Positions 50,663 to 53,387 of a stretch of DNA of 53,387 nucleotides are shown piece after piece; positions within the stretch are counted from its first letter, which is position 1, and each line of letters starts with the position of its first letter. The stretch comes from Micromonospora deserti. Lineage in GTDB: Bacteria; Actinomycetota; Actinomycetes; Mycobacteriales; Micromonosporaceae. The notes below the pieces were generated by a model. The model searched no databases. It worked only from the letters and a program-made list of their open reading frames with translations, and had not been told where the DNA came from. Both the position numbers and the translations under genes were made by a program. Where the stretch lies: contig NZ_POUB01000016.1 in NCBI RefSeq assembly GCF_003236335.1, positions 1 through 53,387 of the forward strand, written 5' to 3'.

Positions 50663-50708
50663 GCGGCGGGCAGGTCCAGCGGGCAGCGGCGGGCAGGTCC
50701 AGCGGGCA
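50663..50708. repeat. Two perfect 23-bp tandem repeats
   Basis: The unit running from 50663 to 50685 (GCGGCGGGCAGG then TCCAGCGGGCA) is repeated exactly at 50686-50708, and a third copy begins. It is just downstream of the GH15 gene; the region 50520-50756 has no gene. Confidence 0.8.
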
Positions 50709-50756
50709 ACGGCGGGTCACAGCGGTGTCGCGACCGGCGGCTCGGGGTGGGAGCGG

Positions 50757-52589
50757 TCAGGCCCTCCCCTCGAGGTGCCGGTCGAGGTGCACCGCGGTGC
50801 TGATCAGGGACAGGTGGCTGAACGCCTGCGGGAAGTTGCCGATCTGCTCCCCGTCGGGGGCGATCTCCTCCGAGTAGAGCCCGAGCTGGCTGCTGTAGGT
50901 GAGCATCTTCTCGAAGGTCAGCCGCGCGTCGTCGAGCCGACCGGACCGCGCGAGCGCCTCGACGTACCAGAAGGTGCACATGCTGAAGGTGCCCTCGTTG
51001 CCGGGGAGACCGTCGGGTGAGGCGGCCGGGTCGTACCGGTAGACGAGGCTGTCGGAGACGAGTTCGGCGTCCATGACCCGCAGGGTCGACTGCCACATCG
51101 GGTCGGTGGGCGCCACGAAGTCGACGGACGGCATGACGAGCAGCGCCGCGTCCAGGATGTCCGTGGCGTAGTGCTGGGTGAAGGCGCCGCGCCCGGAGTG
51201 GAAACCGCGGGACATGATCTGCTCGTAGGCGCCGTTGCGCGCGTTGGTCCACCGGGTGGTGTCGGCCGGCCGGCCGAGGCGGTGCGAGAGGCGCAGCGCC
51301 CGGTCGAACGCCACCCAGGACATCAGCCGCCCGTAGGTGAAGTCCTGGCGGCCGGCCCGCGTCTCCCAGATCCCGTCCTCGGGCTGGTCCCAGTTGTCGC
51401 AGAGCCAGTCCATCAGGCGGACCGTGTTCAGCCATGCCTGATGAGAGATGTGCAGACCGCGGGCGTCGGCGAGGTGCAGCGCGTTGAGCACCTCACCGTA
51501 GATGTCGAGTTGCAGTTGGCTGGCGGCGCCGTTGCCCACCCGTACCGGCGCCGAACCCCGGTAGCCCTCCAGGTGGTCGAGCACCTCCTCGGTGAGGTCG
51601 GGTGAGCCGTCGACGCGGTACATGATCTGCAACGGGGACCGCTCGTCCTCCGCCTCCCGGACCCGGTCGTTGAGCCAGCGCAGGTACCCGCGCGCCTCGT
51701 CGGTGAAGCCCAGGCTGAGCAGCGCGTGCACCGAGAAGGAGGCGTCGCGGACCCAGGTGTAGCGGTAGTCCCAGTTACGCTCCCCGCCGACCTGTTCCGG
51801 CAGCCCGGCGGTGGGCGAGGCGATCAGCGCGCCGGTCGGGGCGTACGTCATGAGCTTCAGCGTCATCGCGGACCGCTCGACCATCTCCCGCCACCGACCG
51901 GTGTACTGCGAGCGGGCGAGCCAGCGCCGCCAGAAGTCTCTGGTCTGCTCGAGCAGTTCCGCCGCCTCCTCCGGGGCGTAGGCGCGCGGCGGTTCCGACG
52001 ATCCGGTGTCCAGGACCACGCCCCCGGCCTGACCCTCGCGGAGCGTGCCGATCATTTGGATGCCTTCGGTGTTGCTGCGCTTGCGATCCCGTTCACCGGG
52101 CAGGCGCTCGTCGAAGCGGACCACGTTCAGGGTGAGCGAGATCGTACGGCTGCGGAAGATGACGCCGCCCTCGTGACCCTCCAGCTCGTACGGATCCCGC
52201 CCGTAGTTGAACCCGGGCCGGCAGTCGAGCCGGAACGTCATGCTGCCGCGGACGACCCGGAGCAGCCGGACCAGGCGGTGCCGGTCGGTGGCGTGGTCCC
52301 CGGCGACCGGCATGAAGTCGATCAGCTCGCCCACGCCGTCCGCGCTGAGGAAGCGGGTGATCAGGATCGGCGTGCCGGGCAGGTAGAGCTGTGTGCTCCG
52401 GTAGTCGATGCCGTACGGCGAGACCTGGAAGTGGCCGCCCTTCCGCCGGTCAAGCAGGCCGCCGAAGATGCTCGGCGAGTCGAAACGGGGCGCACAGAAC
52501 CAATCCAACGTCCCGTCCTTGGCGATCAGCGCGGCGGTCTGCAGGTCACCGATCAGGCCGTGGGCCTCCACGGCGGGGTACGTCTCCAC
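50757..52589 (-). CDS. Glycoside hydrolase family 15 protein (glucoamylase/trehalase-like)
   Basis: The 610-residue protein has an N-terminal beta-sandwich (VEAHGLIGDLQTAALIAKDG, TLDWFCAPRFDSPSIFGGLL) and an alpha/alpha-barrel with the GH15 signature GERNWDYRYTWVRDASFSVH. It continues with DGIWETRAGRQDFTYGRLMS (acid/base Glu region) and NEGTFSMCTFWYVEAL. Actinobacterial GH15 proteins of this size often cleave trehalose or short alpha-glucans in the cytoplasm. GTG 52589 with GGGAGG ten bases upstream is preferred over 52613. No leader peptide. It is an isolated housekeeping-like gene in the IS-rich stretch. Confidence 0.93.
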   Translation of the reverse strand: METYPAVEAHGLIGDLQTAALIAKDGTLDWFCAPRFDSPSIFGGLLDRRKGGHFQVSPYGIDYRSTQLYLPGTPILITRFLSADGVGELIDFMPVAGDHATDRHRLVRLLRVVRGSMTFRLDCRPGFNYGRDPYELEGHEGGVIFRSRTISLTLNVVRFDERLPGERDRKRSNTEGIQMIGTLREGQAGGVVLDTGSSEPPRAYAPEEAAELLEQTRDFWRRWLARSQYTGRWREMVERSAMTLKLMTYAPTGALIASPTAGLPEQVGGERNWDYRYTWVRDASFSVHALLSLGFTDEARGYLRWLNDRVREAEDERSPLQIMYRVDGSPDLTEEVLDHLEGYRGSAPVRVGNGAASQLQLDIYGEVLNALHLADARGLHISHQAWLNTVRLMDWLCDNWDQPEDGIWETRAGRQDFTYGRLMSWVAFDRALRLSHRLGRPADTTRWTNARNGAYEQIMSRGFHSGRGAFTQHYATDILDAALLVMPSVDFVAPTDPMWQSTLRVMDAELVSDSLVYRYDPAASPDGLPGNEGTFSMCTFWYVEALARSGRLDDARLTFEKMLTYSSQLGLYSEEIAPDGEQIGNFPQAFSHLSLISTAVHLDRHLEGRA

Positions 52590-52625
52590 CAGACCTCCCG
52601 ACCCTCGTCGCACCGACCGCGGCGA

Positions 52626-53111
52626 CTACCCCGGGTTCGGCCGCGTACACCTCAGCGCGGATGTCAGTGGTGTCGGGGAACATCTCGCTGACCACCTCCT
52701 CGGCCTCGGCTGGCTGGTGAAGGTAAACGTACCGTCGGGCACTTCGGTTCCGTGCCGGTCGACTCGCCAGCGCGGCACCTTCTGCGGCCCGCCCCAGTAG
52801 TGCGGGAAGTGATGCAGATGCCCGAACCCGTTCTTCGGGATCGGGGCGAACACGCACACCGCCCAGACCCCCGGCTCGATCTGCACGTACTCCGGCAGGT
52901 AGCCGTAAAGGACGAAGCGGGCCACTGATCCACTGGGCGGCCACCCAACCGCGGCGTCTCGCCGCTGATCGTCAGCGCGGACCCAGCTGCGCAACGTCTC
53001 CCGATTGACCCCGAGATCGTCAGCGACCTGCGCGATTGTCGCCCCCGGCCTCGACCGATACAACGCCACCGCGTCGGCCTTGAACTGCGCGGGGTAGTGC
53101 TTCATCACCAT
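52626..53111 (-). pseudogene. IS3-type OrfA start fused to an unrecognised, frameshifted protein
   Basis: From ATG 53105 the frame reads KHYPAQFKADAVALYRSRPG, ATIAQVADDLGVNRETLRSW, the HTH of IS3 OrfA proteins. At about 52960 it changes to FVLYGYLPEYVQIEPGVWAV, CVFAPIPKNGFGHLHHFPHY and WRVDRHGTEVPDG. A shift near 52720 is needed to continue as LHQPAEAEEVVSEMFPDTTD and EVYAAEPG. The second part is conserved-looking but unknown to me. Confidence 0.6.
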
Positions 53112-53270
53112 CTGTCAGAAACCTCGTTCGTCGCGGTGCCAGATCAGGAGGCATTTTCGACTTCCCCGGACGCCGCGACCGATAGCCCTTGCAGAGGGCA
53201 AGGCTAGACTACATCGGCACCCAGTTCTGCGGCGATTCACGGGTTGCCGAGCCGTCTGAATGGAGCCAAT

Positions 53271-53387
53271 ATGACCAACTTCCTCGTCGGTGTCGTGAGC
53301 TCGCTTGTCGCCTCCCTCCTCTTCTTGGTATCCGGCACGTTCTTGTTTCCGCGGGTGAGGACCTGGGTGGGCTCGACGCTGGGGCGG
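53271..53387 (+). CDS. Start of a membrane-anchored protein, cut by the window edge
   Basis: ATG 53271 opens MTNFLVGVVSSLVASLLFLV and then SGTFLFPRVRTWVGSTLGR, with no stop before the end of the window. The first 30 residues form one hydrophobic helix, so the protein is probably an N-terminally anchored membrane protein. GGAGCC lies four to nine bases upstream. N-terminal anchors of this kind are found on many proteins, including sensors and small defence proteins; the visible part is too short to say. Confidence 0.6.
   Translation, partial: MTNFLVGVVSSLVASLLFLVSGTFLFPRVRTWVGSTLGR

Noticed and set aside
50757..52691. Long plus-strand frames (about 320 codons and shorter) under the GH15 gene
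   Set aside because: They mirror the minus-strand enzyme and have no start context or family pattern.

Overview
This is high-G+C actinobacterial DNA, most likely from a Micromonospora-like genus of the Micromonosporaceae. The evidence is strong GC bias at third codon positions, many GTG starts, 4-bp stop/start overlaps (ATGA/GTGA), an F420-type oxidoreductase, an ECF42-type sigma factor, and the style of the insertion sequences. The window is an accessory region: at least ten insertion sequences or IS remnants separate short, mostly intact gene sets from truncated or frameshifted genes.

Layout. 0.1-3.8 kb: minus-strand redox operon (DUF1223 protein, thioredoxin-like protein, MsrA, epoxide hydrolase). 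It is cut upstream by an IS701 element (3.8-5.2 kb) that ends in a beheaded hydrolase gene. 5.4-9.1 kb: one large membrane P-loop NTPase of the YobI/KAP type, followed by 0.85 kb without a convincing gene. 9.9-13.0 kb: PadR regulator plus ABC ATPase and FtsX permease. 13.3-16.2 kb: F420/deazaflavin oxidoreductase, an IS5 remnant and an intact ISAzo13 element flanked by TAA. 16.6-20.6 kb: a secreted-protein group (small exported protein, lysyl-oxidase-like protein, another exported protein) with a two-HTH regulator. 20.7-23.0 kb: decayed genes, a gene with two in-frame amber codons, and four atypical tRNA genes. 23.2-29.3 kb: VOC protein and TetR around a perfect palindrome, IS110, an HxlR/SRPBCC/FMN-reductase cassette, and transposase debris.

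29.5-32.4 kb is the most mosaic part. It holds an A+T-rich Firmicutes-like lipoprotein gene, a beheaded type I-E cas1 that keeps the catalytic residues, and a frameshifted IS3/IS481-like element. 32.5-40.9 kb: ECF42 sigma factor, YCII protein and DHFR-like reductase, a mirror fragment of the sigma gene, a nucleotidyltransferase, a frameshifted kinase, DUF6196, ComB-like phosphatase, a NUDIX-aminoglycoside phosphotransferase fusion, and IS debris.

41.0-48.4 kb: two paralogous uncharacterised proteins (one with a Tat signal), then a four-gene operon (lipoprotein, peptidoglycan-binding adaptor, ABC ATPase, MacB/FtsX permease) divergent from a response regulator/histidine kinase pair. This reads as an envelope-stress or peptide-export module under two-component control. 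48.6-53.4 kb: TetR and rhodanese genes sharing an operator region, two decayed IS6 copies end to end, a GH15 glycoside hydrolase, an IS3 remnant, and the start of a membrane-protein gene cut by the window edge.

The strongest candidates for new biology are the YobI-like NTPase, the tRNA array beside the double-amber gene, the orphan cas1e beside the foreign lipoprotein gene, and the Tat/non-Tat paralogue pair beside the export operon. Functions are inferred from motifs and remembered family patterns; no searches were run.
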